From assembly GCA_039034015.1 (NCBI GenBank), contig JBCCBM010000008.1, forward strand, positions 1 through 64,000: DNA of 64,000 nt, given 5' to 3'. A program made the translations under genes and the position numbers. Position 1 is the stretch's first letter, and the number at the start of each line of letters is the position of its first letter. The notes beneath the pieces were generated by a model. It did not search any database and had not been told where the DNA came from. It saw nothing but the letters and a program-made list of their open reading frames with translations. Shown here piece by piece: positions 28,496 to 37,204 of this stretch. This DNA is from Acuticoccus sp039034015. Lineage in GTDB: Bacteria; Pseudomonadota; Alphaproteobacteria; Rhizobiales; Amorphaceae.

Positions 28496-29743
28496 CTACT
28501 GCGCGATCTGAACCGCCGTCACCATCTCATCAATGGCAACATCAGCATCATACTCACCGTTAAAGTGCGCGGTGATGACGTCATACATCGCATTCTTCAC
28601 CGCCGCAGGGTTGGCGTGCCCGTGAGCCATGGAGCCGAAGAGATTGCCGGACGCTGCCGCCGACTTGAACTCCTCATAACCTTTCTGCCCGCAGGCATCG
28701 AGCTCATCCACCGCAACATCTGTGCGCGCGGGGACGGAACCCTTCACCTTGTTGAACGCAATCTGGAATGAGGGCGACAAAATCGCCTGGGCCAGCGCCT
28801 GTTGCTCATCAGATGGGGTGTCGCCCTGGCTGAACATCGCAAACTGGTCAGAGTTAAACGTCACCTGATCTTGCGTGCCGGGGAAGCGGAAGCACAAGAA
28901 GTCTTCGTTGGGCGCTTTGCCGGCGTTCAAAAACTCGCCCTTGGCCCAATCGCCCATCATCTGGAACGCGGCTTCCCCGTTGATCACCATCGCGGTGGCA
29001 AGGTTCCAATCACGACCGGAGAAGTTATCGTCCACATACCCACGCAGCGTGGCCATACGGTCAAAGACTTGCTTCATTGTGTCGGAGCCAAGCGCATCCT
29101 CATCAAGATCGATGAACGCTTTTTGATAAAAGTCCGGACCGCCCGTTGCCATGGCAACTGCGTCAAACATTGTGGCGTCCTGCCAGGGCTGACCGCCATG
29201 GGCGAGCGCAACTTTCCCGGCCGCCTTCACCGCGTCGAGCGCTGCCACGAATTCATCCCACGTGGTGGGGACGGCAATGCCAAGCTCTTCCAAGAGCGCC
29301 TTGTTGGCCCACACCCAGTTGGTGGAATGCACGTTCACCGGCGCGGCCACCCACTCGCCATCATTGGTGGCGAATTTTTGCAGCGCCGCCGGGATGACAT
29401 CGTTCCAATTGTTGTCCGACGCGAGGCCCGAAAGGTCCGCCAAGGCGCCCTCCTTGGCCCAATCGGTGATGTCAAAGCCCAGCATTTGCACGGCGGTCGG
29501 CGCGTTGCCGGCGGTCACCCGCGCGCGCAGCACGGTCATCGCCTGGGTGCCGCCACCGCCCGCGACCGGCATGTCCTGCCAGCCGATGCCTTGGCCGGAA
29601 AGATCTTCTTTCAGAACGTTGAGGGCCGCGGCCTCACCGCCGGAGGTCCACCAATGCAGAACCTCCACATCGTCGGCTTTGGCGGCCACAGTGGCACTGG
29701 TGGCAAGGGCGACAACAGCCGCCATAGTTGCAAAACGACGCAT
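28496..29743 (-). CDS. ABC sugar-binding protein (glucose/GtsA-like)
   Basis: The 415-residue periplasmic binding protein starts at ATG 29743, eight bases after GGGAGG; upstream in-frame codons to 29785 are not needed. Residues 1-23 are a signal peptide (MAAVVALATSATVAAKA). The mature protein begins DDVEVLHWWTSGGEAAAL and continues with VAGGGGTQAMTVLRARV, which is the hallmark of the GtsA-type glucose/mannose binding proteins. The ligand is therefore likely a monosaccharide or a close relative. The aldehyde dehydrogenase gene lies 51 bp upstream. Confidence 0.92.
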   Translation of the reverse strand: MRRFATMAAVVALATSATVAAKADDVEVLHWWTSGGEAAALNVLKEDLSGQGIGWQDMPVAGGGGTQAMTVLRARVTAGNAPTAVQMLGFDITDWAKEGALADLSGLASDNNWNDVIPAALQKFATNDGEWVAAPVNVHSTNWVWANKALLEELGIAVPTTWDEFVAALDAVKAAGKVALAHGGQPWQDATMFDAVAMATGGPDFYQKAFIDLDEDALGSDTMKQVFDRMATLRGYVDDNFSGRDWNLATAMVINGEAAFQMMGDWAKGEFLNAGKAPNEDFLCFRFPGTQDQVTFNSDQFAMFSQGDTPSDEQQALAQAILSPSFQIAFNKVKGSVPARTDVAVDELDACGQKGYEEFKSAAASGNLFGSMAHGHANPAAVKNAMYDVITAHFNGEYDADVAIDEMVTAVQIAQ

Positions 29744-29794
29744 TTTTGGATCCTCCCGATATGCGTTTTTATGATCGCCAGCCATGTTGCCGGC

Positions 29795-31312
29795 TCAACT
29801 GACCCAAGGTGTGCGCGTGTTGCCAATGCGAACTTGCACGCTTTTCACCTCGAGAAATTCTTCTAGCCCGTATTTTCCAAGTTCGCGACCCTGACCGGAT
29901 TCCTTAAAACCTCCAAACGGCATTTCAGGATATCCGTCCATGAACGTGTTGGCCCACACCGTCCCCGCCTCAACCGCGCGGGCGAACGACAACACCGTGT
30001 CCACATTCTTTGACCAAACGGCCGCCGAAAGCCCGTAGGCCCCATCGTTGGCGAGCGCGATCGCCTCTTCCTCATCGCGAAAGGTGATGACCGAGAGGAC
30101 CGGCCCAAAGACCTCCTCCCGCCCGATCGCCATTTCTGGCCTCACGCGGGAGACCACCGTCGGCGCATAAAACGACCCCGGCAGCCCAGGCACGGACAAC
30201 GCCTCGCCGCCAAGGCGCACATCCGCCCCGTCCGCCAGCGCGGCTTTGACGTATCCATCGATCTTGGCAAGGTGCTCTGGGCTCACGATCGCGCCGACCA
30301 TGGTGCGGCGGTCCAGCGGATCGCCGAAGGGCACCCTGCGCGAGGCCTCAACCACCCCCGCCGTCACCGCCTCGGCGACGTCCTCATGCACGATCAGCCG
30401 TGAGCCCGAGTTGCAACACTCGCCGGCGTTAAAGTAAACGCCAAAGACGGCCGCATCGATCGCCTGATCAAGTTCCGCATCGGGGAAGATCACTTGCGGG
30501 TTCTTCCCCCCAAGTTCCAACGAAACCTTCTTTAACGTGTCGGCCGCGGCCTTCACAATGCGCTTCCCGACACCGGTGGACCCGGTAAACGAGACCATCT
30601 GAACGCCCGGATGGGTCGCCATCGCAGCGCCCACAGGCTCCCCGAACCCGAACACAATGTTGAAAACGCCCTTTGGGCAGCCCGCCGCCATCACAAGCTC
30701 ACCAAGGAGCGCCGTTGTCGCCGGCGTCAACTCTGAGGGTTTTATGACCGCCGTGCACCCGGCCGCCAGCGCAAAGGGCAGCTTTTGGCTCGCAATCAAA
30801 AACGGAAAGTTCCAAGGCGTGATCAGCGCCACGACGCCAATGGGCTCCTTCAACACAAGGCCCAACATATCGGCCCCGAGGGCGTTGTGGCTTTCTCCGG
30901 CTTGCATGCGGGCAAGGCCGGCGGCGCTGCGCCAAAGGTCCGCCGCGCCCTCAATTTCCGCCTCCGCCTGGGCAATGGGTTTGCCGCTTTCCAGCGCTTC
31001 AATCCGCGCCAAAAGCCCCTTGTCGCGCAAGATCGCGTCGGCAACCCGCAGCAACAGCGCGGCCCGCTCCTTGCCCGATGTGGCGCGCCACGCCGGGAGC
31101 GCCGCGCGCGCCGCCGCCACCGCCGCATCCACCTCGACGGCACCCCCTTTGGCGGCCCGGCTCACCAGAAACCCATGGGCGGGCGAATGGCGCGTGGAGG
31201 TCGCCCCATCCGCGCTCTCCACCCACGCCCCATCGATGAGGTGTTTGATCCGAAGCGGCTCGGGCGCGGGGCCAACAACCCCTTCGATGATCGTAAACGG
31301 TTGATCGATCAT
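29795..31312 (-). CDS. NAD(P)-dependent aldehyde dehydrogenase
   Basis: From ATG 31312 the protein has 505 residues. ITPWNFPF and FTGSTGVGK form the cofactor site, LELGGKNPQVIF carries the general base Glu, and the catalytic Cys is in FNAGECCNSGSR (Glu where Gln is usual in this motif). MPFGGFKESGQGRELG is the C-terminal dimer signature. It should oxidise an aldehyde, perhaps a product of the GMC enzymes, to the acid that the CoA-transferase then activates. A frame extension to 31648 only overlaps the preceding gene; the chosen start overlaps its stop by four bases (ATGA). Confidence 0.95.
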   Translation of the reverse strand: MIDQPFTIIEGVVGPAPEPLRIKHLIDGAWVESADGATSTRHSPAHGFLVSRAAKGGAVEVDAAVAAARAALPAWRATSGKERAALLLRVADAILRDKGLLARIEALESGKPIAQAEAEIEGAADLWRSAAGLARMQAGESHNALGADMLGLVLKEPIGVVALITPWNFPFLIASQKLPFALAAGCTAVIKPSELTPATTALLGELVMAAGCPKGVFNIVFGFGEPVGAAMATHPGVQMVSFTGSTGVGKRIVKAAADTLKKVSLELGGKNPQVIFPDAELDQAIDAAVFGVYFNAGECCNSGSRLIVHEDVAEAVTAGVVEASRRVPFGDPLDRRTMVGAIVSPEHLAKIDGYVKAALADGADVRLGGEALSVPGLPGSFYAPTVVSRVRPEMAIGREEVFGPVLSVITFRDEEEAIALANDGAYGLSAAVWSKNVDTVLSFARAVEAGTVWANTFMDGYPEMPFGGFKESGQGRELGKYGLEEFLEVKSVQVRIGNTRTPWVS

Positions 31313-32070
31313 GAAAAATCCGGCGCTCGCTTTTCCAAAAACGCGGCGACCCCTTCGGCCCTGTCGGCGGTCGCGCCCACCATGCCGCTCCCCAGCGCCT
31401 CGATGAGTGCCGCTCGATCCTCCCCCGCCCCCGCGGTGATCATGGCCTTTGCCACCTCCACCGCCCGGGGCGAAAGCGCGGCCGCCGCGTCCGCCAGCGC
31501 AAAGGCGGCCACTTCCACATCGGGCGCAATTTCGGCGCAAAACCCCAGGGAAAGCGCCCGCTCCGCCCCAATCCGTCGCCCAAAAAGCGCCATTTCGCGG
31601 ACCACAGGTTCCGGCAACAGCCGCGCCACCCGCTGCGTGCCCGACCAACCCGGCACGATCCCCACCGAGGCTTCCGGCAGGGCAAGTGTCGCCCGCTCCG
31701 CCATCACGCGAATGTCGCAGCAGGCCGCAAGCTCAAGCCCGCCGCCGAACGCGTGGGCGCCGATCGCCGCCACCGTTGGCTTTGACAAATGCGCCAAGCG
31801 GTCAAACACGCGGTGCCCCTCGCGCACCCAGTGGCGCGCAAAGTCCACCGGCGACAACGCGGACCACTCGGCAATATCCGCGCCGGCGCAAAACGCCTTT
31901 GCGGGCGCGGCGCACAACACCACCGCGCGCACATCGTCCGCCCGCTCCACCGTTGCGACATGGGCCTCCAGCTCGGCCACCATCGCCCCGGTCAACGCGT
32001 TCAACTTCGCAGGGTTTTCAAGGCGCAGCGTTGCCACCCGCCCCATCTGAAGGTGCACCCGCCCCGTCAC
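31309..32070 (-). CDS. Enoyl-CoA hydratase/isomerase family protein
   Basis: A 253-residue crotonase-fold protein. The oxyanion-hole segments are FCAGADIAEW and AFGGGLELAACCD; downstream PEASVGIVPGWSGTQRVARLL carries the position of the catalytic Glu (PEASVGI). Hydratase, isomerase and lyase activities all occur in this fold, so the reaction is open. Coupling by four-base overlaps to the CoA-transferase upstream and the aldehyde dehydrogenase downstream puts it in the CoA-dependent half of the pathway. Confidence 0.92.
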   Translation of the reverse strand: MTGRVHLQMGRVATLRLENPAKLNALTGAMVAELEAHVATVERADDVRAVVLCAAPAKAFCAGADIAEWSALSPVDFARHWVREGHRVFDRLAHLSKPTVAAIGAHAFGGGLELAACCDIRVMAERATLALPEASVGIVPGWSGTQRVARLLPEPVVREMALFGRRIGAERALSLGFCAEIAPDVEVAAFALADAAAALSPRAVEVAKAMITAGAGEDRAALIEALGSGMVGATADRAEGVAAFLEKRAPDFS

Positions 32071-33638
32071 AGCGCAAGCGCCATCGGCGCCTCCTGCAAA
32101 AGCGCAAGCGGCATCAGCCCCGCATTCTCCGCAACACGAACCCGCCCCTGCGAAGCGCCCACAATGTCCCGCTCCGGGAGAATGCCGGGCATGATTTCGA
32201 TCGCCACAGGCCCCGCATCATCCACACGCATCACGCAGCGCTCGGTGACATAAAGAACGTCTTGCCCGTTGGCCCGGCCACGCGCGCCGGCAAAGGTCAC
32301 ATGCTCCACCGCCTCGACAATTTTCGTGAACTTTCCGGGCGCTTCGACCCGCAGCCCGTCCTCGCCCAGCGAGAGCGTCGCCCCCGCCTCAAAAAGCCCC
32401 GCAAACACAAGCCGTTTGGCATTGGCGGTGATGTCCACGAACCCACCGCAACCGGCCGTCAGATACGGTTTTTTGCCAAGCTTTGAGACATTCACATTCC
32501 CCAGAACGTCAATCTCAAGGAACGAGAGAAAAGAGACGTCAAACCCCCCGCCCTGAAAATAAATGAACTGCTGGGGCGAGGGCACGAACGCATCCGCGTT
32601 GGACGCGCACCCGAACGCAAAGCCCGTCAACGGCATCCCCCCCACAGCGCCCTGCTCGATCGCAAAGGTGACGGCATCGTGCGCCCCCGCCTCGGCCAAA
32701 ATCCGCGGCACCTCGGCGCAAATCCCAAAGCCGAGATTTGCCGTCTCCCCGCGGGAGAGTTCCATCGCCGCGCGCCGCGCCACCGCCTTTTCCACCCCGT
32801 GGGGCGTTGTCTCAAAACTGTCCCAAGGCCGCGTGATCTCGCCGGAAATTGCCGGGTCATAGGGCGTTTGCGTGGTTTGCTTCTGGTCAGGGTCCACCAC
32901 CACAAGGTCGACAAGGTGCCCCGGCACGCGCACCGCGTGGGGCGACAACGACCCCGCCGCCGTCACCCGCTTCACCTGCGCAATGACGATCCCGCCAAGG
33001 TTTCGCACCGCAATCGCCTGCTCCAGCGCGCCCAAATACGCGCCCTCATGCTCATAGGTGAGGTTGCCACGCTCATCGGCCGTGGTGGCGCGGACAATCG
33101 CAACGTTTGGCACAAGGTTTGGGAAGAAGAGCCACGTGTCGCCATCAAAGGTTTCCCGGCGCACAATGGGCGCCTCCGCCGCGCGCGCATTCATGGCGCA
33201 CCCTTCGCGGATTGGGTCGACAAACGTCTCCAGCCCCACCTTGGTGAGGACGCCCGGCCGCCGCGCGGCCACCTCCCGGTGCATGTCAAACAAAATGCCG
33301 GAGGGGACGTTGTAGGCGGCGACACGCTCCTCCACCAGCATGCGCCAAATGTCGGGCATCGGCAGCGAGGAGGGGCCGGACGGGTAAGACCCCGCCACAA
33401 TGCGCGAAAGACACCCGTCTTTCGCCAGATGATCGATCCCCTTCACGCCGTACATGTCGCCGGCCGCAATCGGGTGGATTGTCGTCAAATCCCGCGGGTG
33501 ACCCTCGGCATCAAACCGCGCGCCGATGGCGGCGAGCACCTTGTCGGGACACCCAAGGCCGGAGGACGACGAGACCGTGACCGTTGCCCCATCGGGCACA
33601 CGGGCCGCCGCCTCCGCCGCGGAGACGACTTTGCCCAT
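32067..33638 (-). CDS. Acyl-CoA:carboxylate CoA-transferase (YdiF/propionate CoA-transferase type)
   Basis: This 523-residue protein is a single-chain fusion of the two CoA-transferase domains. The N-terminal half has SSSSGLGCPDKVL, SGPSSLPMPD and DERGNLTYE; the C-terminal half has IEQGAVGGMPLTG, whose Glu is the probable CoA-thioester-forming residue, and GNVNVSKLG. It would transfer CoA from a donor such as acetyl-CoA to an acid. ATG 33638 overlaps the stop of the upstream Gfo/Idh gene (TGATG); a TTG at 33641 is less likely. Confidence 0.9.
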   Translation of the reverse strand: MGKVVSAAEAAARVPDGATVTVSSSSGLGCPDKVLAAIGARFDAEGHPRDLTTIHPIAAGDMYGVKGIDHLAKDGCLSRIVAGSYPSGPSSLPMPDIWRMLVEERVAAYNVPSGILFDMHREVAARRPGVLTKVGLETFVDPIREGCAMNARAAEAPIVRRETFDGDTWLFFPNLVPNVAIVRATTADERGNLTYEHEGAYLGALEQAIAVRNLGGIVIAQVKRVTAAGSLSPHAVRVPGHLVDLVVVDPDQKQTTQTPYDPAISGEITRPWDSFETTPHGVEKAVARRAAMELSRGETANLGFGICAEVPRILAEAGAHDAVTFAIEQGAVGGMPLTGFAFGCASNADAFVPSPQQFIYFQGGGFDVSFLSFLEIDVLGNVNVSKLGKKPYLTAGCGGFVDITANAKRLVFAGLFEAGATLSLGEDGLRVEAPGKFTKIVEAVEHVTFAGARGRANGQDVLYVTERCVMRVDDAGPVAIEIMPGILPERDIVGASQGRVRVAENAGLMPLALLQEAPMALAL

Positions 33639-34636
33639 CAAAGCCCCCCATAGTCGACGGTGACCGCCCGCCCACTGGCCGCCGCTTCCCGCACAGCCAG
33701 CGCAACGGCGAGCGATTTCACCCCATCGACCCCATCGGCCGCGGGCGCCCCCTCCCCCGCAACGGCGGCAGCAAAGCGAGAAAGCCCCACATAATAAAGC
33801 CCATCAAGATCAAAGGGGATCGCCTCTTCGCCGGCCTCGCTCACCAACATGACCGAGCCGCCGGGGGCCTGTGTCATCACCCCCCGCGCGATGATCGACC
33901 CTTTGGTCCCATGGATCTCAATCCCGGTCCCGGCGAAGCGGTGCGTAAAACTCTCATGCGCCTGGACCATCGCGCCGGACGGCATGCGCCAGACCGACAT
34001 CACCGAGTCTTCCACCCCCTCGCCGAGCCCGGTGGAGGCCATTTGCGCGACCACCTCAGCAGGGTCCTCTCCCAGGTGAAACCGCACCGTATCGGCGTCA
34101 TGCACCGTGATATCAACGATGACGCCCCCACCGGCCGCCGCATCATTGATGCGCCACCCTTTCAGATGGTCCGGCAAGTTCACCGCATGAAAAACGCGCA
34201 CCGAGAGCACATCACCCACGCGCCCCGCGAAAATCGCCTCACGGATCGCCCGGTGGGTACCGGCATTGCGCAGGTGATGGTTGGTGGCAAACGTGACGCC
34301 ATTGTCAGCCGCCGCCTTCACCATCTGGGCAGCATCAGCCACCGTCATCGCCAGCGGTTTTTCGCACAAAACGTGGCACCCGGCCGCAATCGCCGCCATC
34401 GCCTCCGCGTGGTGCTTTTCGTTGGTGGACGAGATGTAGACCGCGTCAGGCTTCACCGCCGCCAGCATCGCCCCGGGGTCCGAATAGTGCGCCGCGATCC
34501 CATGGGTTTGCGCATAGTCCGCGCCCCGGGCCGCACCCCGGCTCACGACAGCCTCGATCTGATGCCCCTGGGCGCGGATCGCCCCAATCACGTGTTCCGC
34601 CGCGATGGTGCTTGCCCCAATCAACCCCCAGCGCAT
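33638..34636 (-). CDS. Gfo/Idh/MocA-family oxidoreductase
   Basis: The 332-residue protein begins MRWGLIGAST, the start of an NAD(P)-binding Rossmann fold, and has HVLCEKPLAM, the family's cofactor and active-site Lys motif, then a C-terminal substrate domain from about 130. Members oxidise or reduce sugars, inositols and related compounds. It is the first gene of the minus-strand array, so the array promoter should lie just upstream; a GGGGGG ribosome site precedes ATG 34636. In-frame ATG 34744 would add an unrelated 36 residues. Confidence 0.9.
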   Translation of the reverse strand: MRWGLIGASTIAAEHVIGAIRAQGHQIEAVVSRGAARGADYAQTHGIAAHYSDPGAMLAAVKPDAVYISSTNEKHHAEAMAAIAAGCHVLCEKPLAMTVADAAQMVKAAADNGVTFATNHHLRNAGTHRAIREAIFAGRVGDVLSVRVFHAVNLPDHLKGWRINDAAAGGGVIVDITVHDADTVRFHLGEDPAEVVAQMASTGLGEGVEDSVMSVWRMPSGAMVQAHESFTHRFAGTGIEIHGTKGSIIARGVMTQAPGGSVMLVSEAGEEAIPFDLDGLYYVGLSRFAAAVAGEGAPAADGVDGVKSLAVALAVREAAASGRAVTVDYGGL

Positions 34637-34751
34637 CGTCCCCCCGCCCGTGTTCTTGTGGTCGATCCATTTTAGATCGTTCCAAAAGCGATAGCCAAAC
34701 CAGACCGGCCGCGTCAAGAGAAACCATGACCGAGCAACATCCACCCAGTCC

Positions 34752-34875
34752 CTTCCTCTGGTGAGACGAAAGCCCGACCTTCCTCCGGAGCCGACACCTC
34801 CAGAAGCTCGTGGAGGAGAATGAGGGTCAACCCCGAAGAGCGCAGCGTGGGTTGAGGCTCATTCTCCTCCACGAG
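34752..34875. repeat. Structured intergenic repeat element, copy A
   Basis: The 285-bp gap between the Gfo/Idh start and the GNAT stop holds an element with a relative at 54298-54471. Shared boxes are CTTCCTYTGGTGAGA (34752-34766), CCTTCCTYCGGAGCCGAC (34778-34795) and TCAACCC ... GAGCGMAGCGTGGGTTGA (34827-34855). In copy A the last box is enclosed by perfect 18-base arms, CTCGTGGAGGAGAATGAG (34807-34824) and its complement (34858-34875). The arms are unlike those of copy B, yet fully self-complementary. No coding frame is apparent. The arms could also end transcription from the GNAT gene. Confidence 0.6.
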
Positions 34876-34921
34876 AGAATGGAACTGAGGCGGGAGCGGC
34901 TTGGCACCCGAAAGGGCACCC

Positions 34922-35356
34922 TCAGCGGTTATATTTTATAAACGGCGTCACCGACCCAATTCGATCGTAAAGCCGCCGCGCCTCATGGTTGAAATCCTGC
35001 GTCAACCAATAAACCCCAGGCGCCCCTTCCGCATCCGCGGCCGCGTAAACCGCCTCAATCAGCGCCCGGCCGACACCTTTGCCGCGCACTTCAGGCGCAG
35101 CGTAAAGATCCTGCAAGTAACAGGCGCGCTCCACCCGCCAACAGTGCGGATGGAATATGAAATGGACGAGGCCAACGGCCACCCCATCCACCAGCGCAAG
35201 CCGCCCGCGCGGCGCCATCCCATCATCGGACAAAAGCCGCGAGAAGGTGGTCGCATAAACCACCTCAGCCACTTCCGCTTCATAAAACGCAAGGTACGCA
35301 GTCCAGAGCCGCCGCCAATCCGCCTCGTCCGCCGCCGTGATGGCCCGGATCATCAT
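34922..35356 (-). CDS. GNAT-family N-acetyltransferase
   Basis: A 144-residue acetyltransferase. The acetyl-CoA loop reads VRGKGVGRALI within motif A (CYLQDLYAAPEVRGKG), and LTQDFNHEARRLYDRIG is motif B with the C-terminal helix. The acceptor is unknown. ATG 35356 (or 35353) overlaps the monooxygenase stop, so it is the last gene of the ilvA-monooxygenase-GNAT set. A longer frame to 35509 lies entirely over the monooxygenase gene and is not needed. Confidence 0.88.
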   Translation of the reverse strand: MMIRAITAADEADWRRLWTAYLAFYEAEVAEVVYATTFSRLLSDDGMAPRGRLALVDGVAVGLVHFIFHPHCWRVERACYLQDLYAAPEVRGKGVGRALIEAVYAAADAEGAPGVYWLTQDFNHEARRLYDRIGSVTPFIKYNR

Positions 35357-37140
35357 GATGTGTGGTGCACGGCAGGCTGCCCGTACACCGGCGTTGGCAG
35401 CCCCTCCATGCGGGCCTTCAACTGTAACGCCAAGTAGAGCGAATAGTGTCGCGATTGGTGCAGGTTGCCGCCGTGGAACCAAAGCCCCGCCTGGGCAGTG
35501 GGCTTCCACATGTTGCGTGGCTCACCCTCCCAGGGCCCCGGATCTTTGGTGGTGCCGGAGCCAAGCCCCCACACCTTGCCAACTTTGTCCGCCACCTGTG
35601 GGCTCACAAGGTCGGCCACAAACCCGTTCATCGACCCATAGCCGGTGGCCAGCACAATCACATCCGCCGGCAGCCGCTCACCGCTCTCCAAAACAACAGC
35701 ATTGGCCTCAATCCGCGCCACACCCCCCTTGGCAAGTTTTATATGACCCGAGATGATGAGTTCGGACGCACCAATATCAATATAATACCCCGACCCGCGC
35801 CGCAGATACTTCATCTGAATGCCCGATTCATCCTCCCCCCAGTCGAGCATAAAACCCGCCGCCGCCAAACGCGCATAAAAATCAGCGTCCCGCGCGCGGA
35901 TCGCGTTGTGCAGCGCGATCTGATCGTGATGCATGATCCCATAGGGCACGGAGGCAAAGATCATGTCAGCCTTTTCGGTGGTCATCCCCCGCGCCACCGC
36001 CTCTTCGGAGTAAAGCGGCCCCAGGCCCAGCTCCATCAAACTGTCCGACCGCACCACGTGGGTGGGTGAACGCTGCACCATCGTCACATCAACATCATGC
36101 TCCCAAAGCGCCTGGCAAATGTCGTGGGCGGAGTTGTTGGACCCAATCACCACCACCCGCTTGCCCACAAACCCTTCTGGGCCCGGGTGCGCCGACGAGT
36201 GGTGCAAATCCCCCGCAAACGTCGCTGCCCCGGGAAGGTCCGGCACATGGGGCTTTCCGCTCATCCCCGTCGCGAACACAATGTGCGCGGGCAAGAGCGT
36301 CAACATCTCCCCCGCCCGGTCGACCCGCACCGTCCAGCGCCCCGCCATCTCGTCATAGGCGGCCGACGTCACAGTGGAACCCGTCCAATAGTCAAGCTCC
36401 ATCACCGAGACGTACATCTCTAGAAAATCGCCAAGCTTGTCCTTCGGTGCAAAGACTGGCCACGTTTTGGGAAAGTCCAAATAGGGCAAATGATCATACC
36501 AAACCGGATCATGCAGGCAGAGCGACTTATAGCGGTTGCGCCAACTGTCCCCCGCACGCGCGTTCTTCTCAACAATCACAGCCGGAACACCGTGCGCCTT
36601 CAGCCGTGCGCCGAGCGCAATGCCCCCCTGCCCGCCGCCGATCACCACCACAAAGGGCTGCGTCGTTCTGCCAAGCGCCGCGGCCTGCGCGTCCCGCCGC
36701 TCCTTCCAATTGGGCGCTGCCTTCGACTGGCCGTGCTTGGCCCCCAAAGGCCGCCCCTCACCGGTGAGATCATGGTGGGCGGTGAGCGCATCCATCGCCG
36801 TCAATAGTGTGAAAATCTTGCCGCCGCGCAGCCGCATGTGCCCGGTGCACCGCGCCACCCCGGTTTCAAAGGTGAACCAGGCGGAGATCACATCCCCCTC
36901 CGCCGTCACACCCTCGGAAAGCGCAAAGTTGCGCGGCGCAACGCCCACAAGTTGGGCCGACAGCATCGCCACAATCGCCTCACGCCCCTCAAAGGTCGCA
37001 AGGTTCCACGAAAACGCGACCAGATCGCGCCAGTATCCGCCAGGCTCAAAGAGCGCAGCCGCCGCACCCCCATCGCCCGCAAGGGCCGCCGCCAGCCCCC
37101 GCAGCGCCTCCCGCGCCTCCACCGCCAGATCGTTCAGCAT
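35353..37140 (-). CDS. Flavin monooxygenase with N-terminal NTF2-like domain
   Basis: 595 residues. Positions 1-135 look like a SnoaL/NTF2-like domain (WRDLVAFSWNLATFEGREAI, GKIFTLLTAMDAL). Positions 160-580 form a flavin-containing monooxygenase: GGGQGG (168-173) for FAD, the segment SLCLHDPVWYDHLPYLDFPKTWP that replaces the classical FMO fingerprint, GSNNSAHD for NADPH, and VIVLATGYGS near the end. It should hydroxylate or oxygenate a small molecule with NADPH and O2. NTF2-FMO fusions are known among fungal and bacterial dehydratase-oxygenase-like proteins. The function here is open. Confidence 0.88.
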   Translation of the reverse strand: MLNDLAVEAREALRGLAAALAGDGGAAAALFEPGGYWRDLVAFSWNLATFEGREAIVAMLSAQLVGVAPRNFALSEGVTAEGDVISAWFTFETGVARCTGHMRLRGGKIFTLLTAMDALTAHHDLTGEGRPLGAKHGQSKAAPNWKERRDAQAAALGRTTQPFVVVIGGGQGGIALGARLKAHGVPAVIVEKNARAGDSWRNRYKSLCLHDPVWYDHLPYLDFPKTWPVFAPKDKLGDFLEMYVSVMELDYWTGSTVTSAAYDEMAGRWTVRVDRAGEMLTLLPAHIVFATGMSGKPHVPDLPGAATFAGDLHHSSAHPGPEGFVGKRVVVIGSNNSAHDICQALWEHDVDVTMVQRSPTHVVRSDSLMELGLGPLYSEEAVARGMTTEKADMIFASVPYGIMHHDQIALHNAIRARDADFYARLAAAGFMLDWGEDESGIQMKYLRRGSGYYIDIGASELIISGHIKLAKGGVARIEANAVVLESGERLPADVIVLATGYGSMNGFVADLVSPQVADKVGKVWGLGSGTTKDPGPWEGEPRNMWKPTAQAGLWFHGGNLHQSRHYSLYLALQLKARMEGLPTPVYGQPAVHHTS

Positions 37141-37204
37141 CCGTCCCTCCCCGTCTTATTTTGACGGGGAGTTTGGGGGACGCGCGCCGCCCCCCGCAAG
37201 GCCC

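Noticed and set aside
31313..31648. N-terminal extension of the aldehyde dehydrogenase to 617 residues
   Set aside because: The extra part is a Gly-rich shadow of the enoyl-CoA hydratase gene; ATG 31312 overlaps that gene's stop as in its neighbours and gives the normal length.
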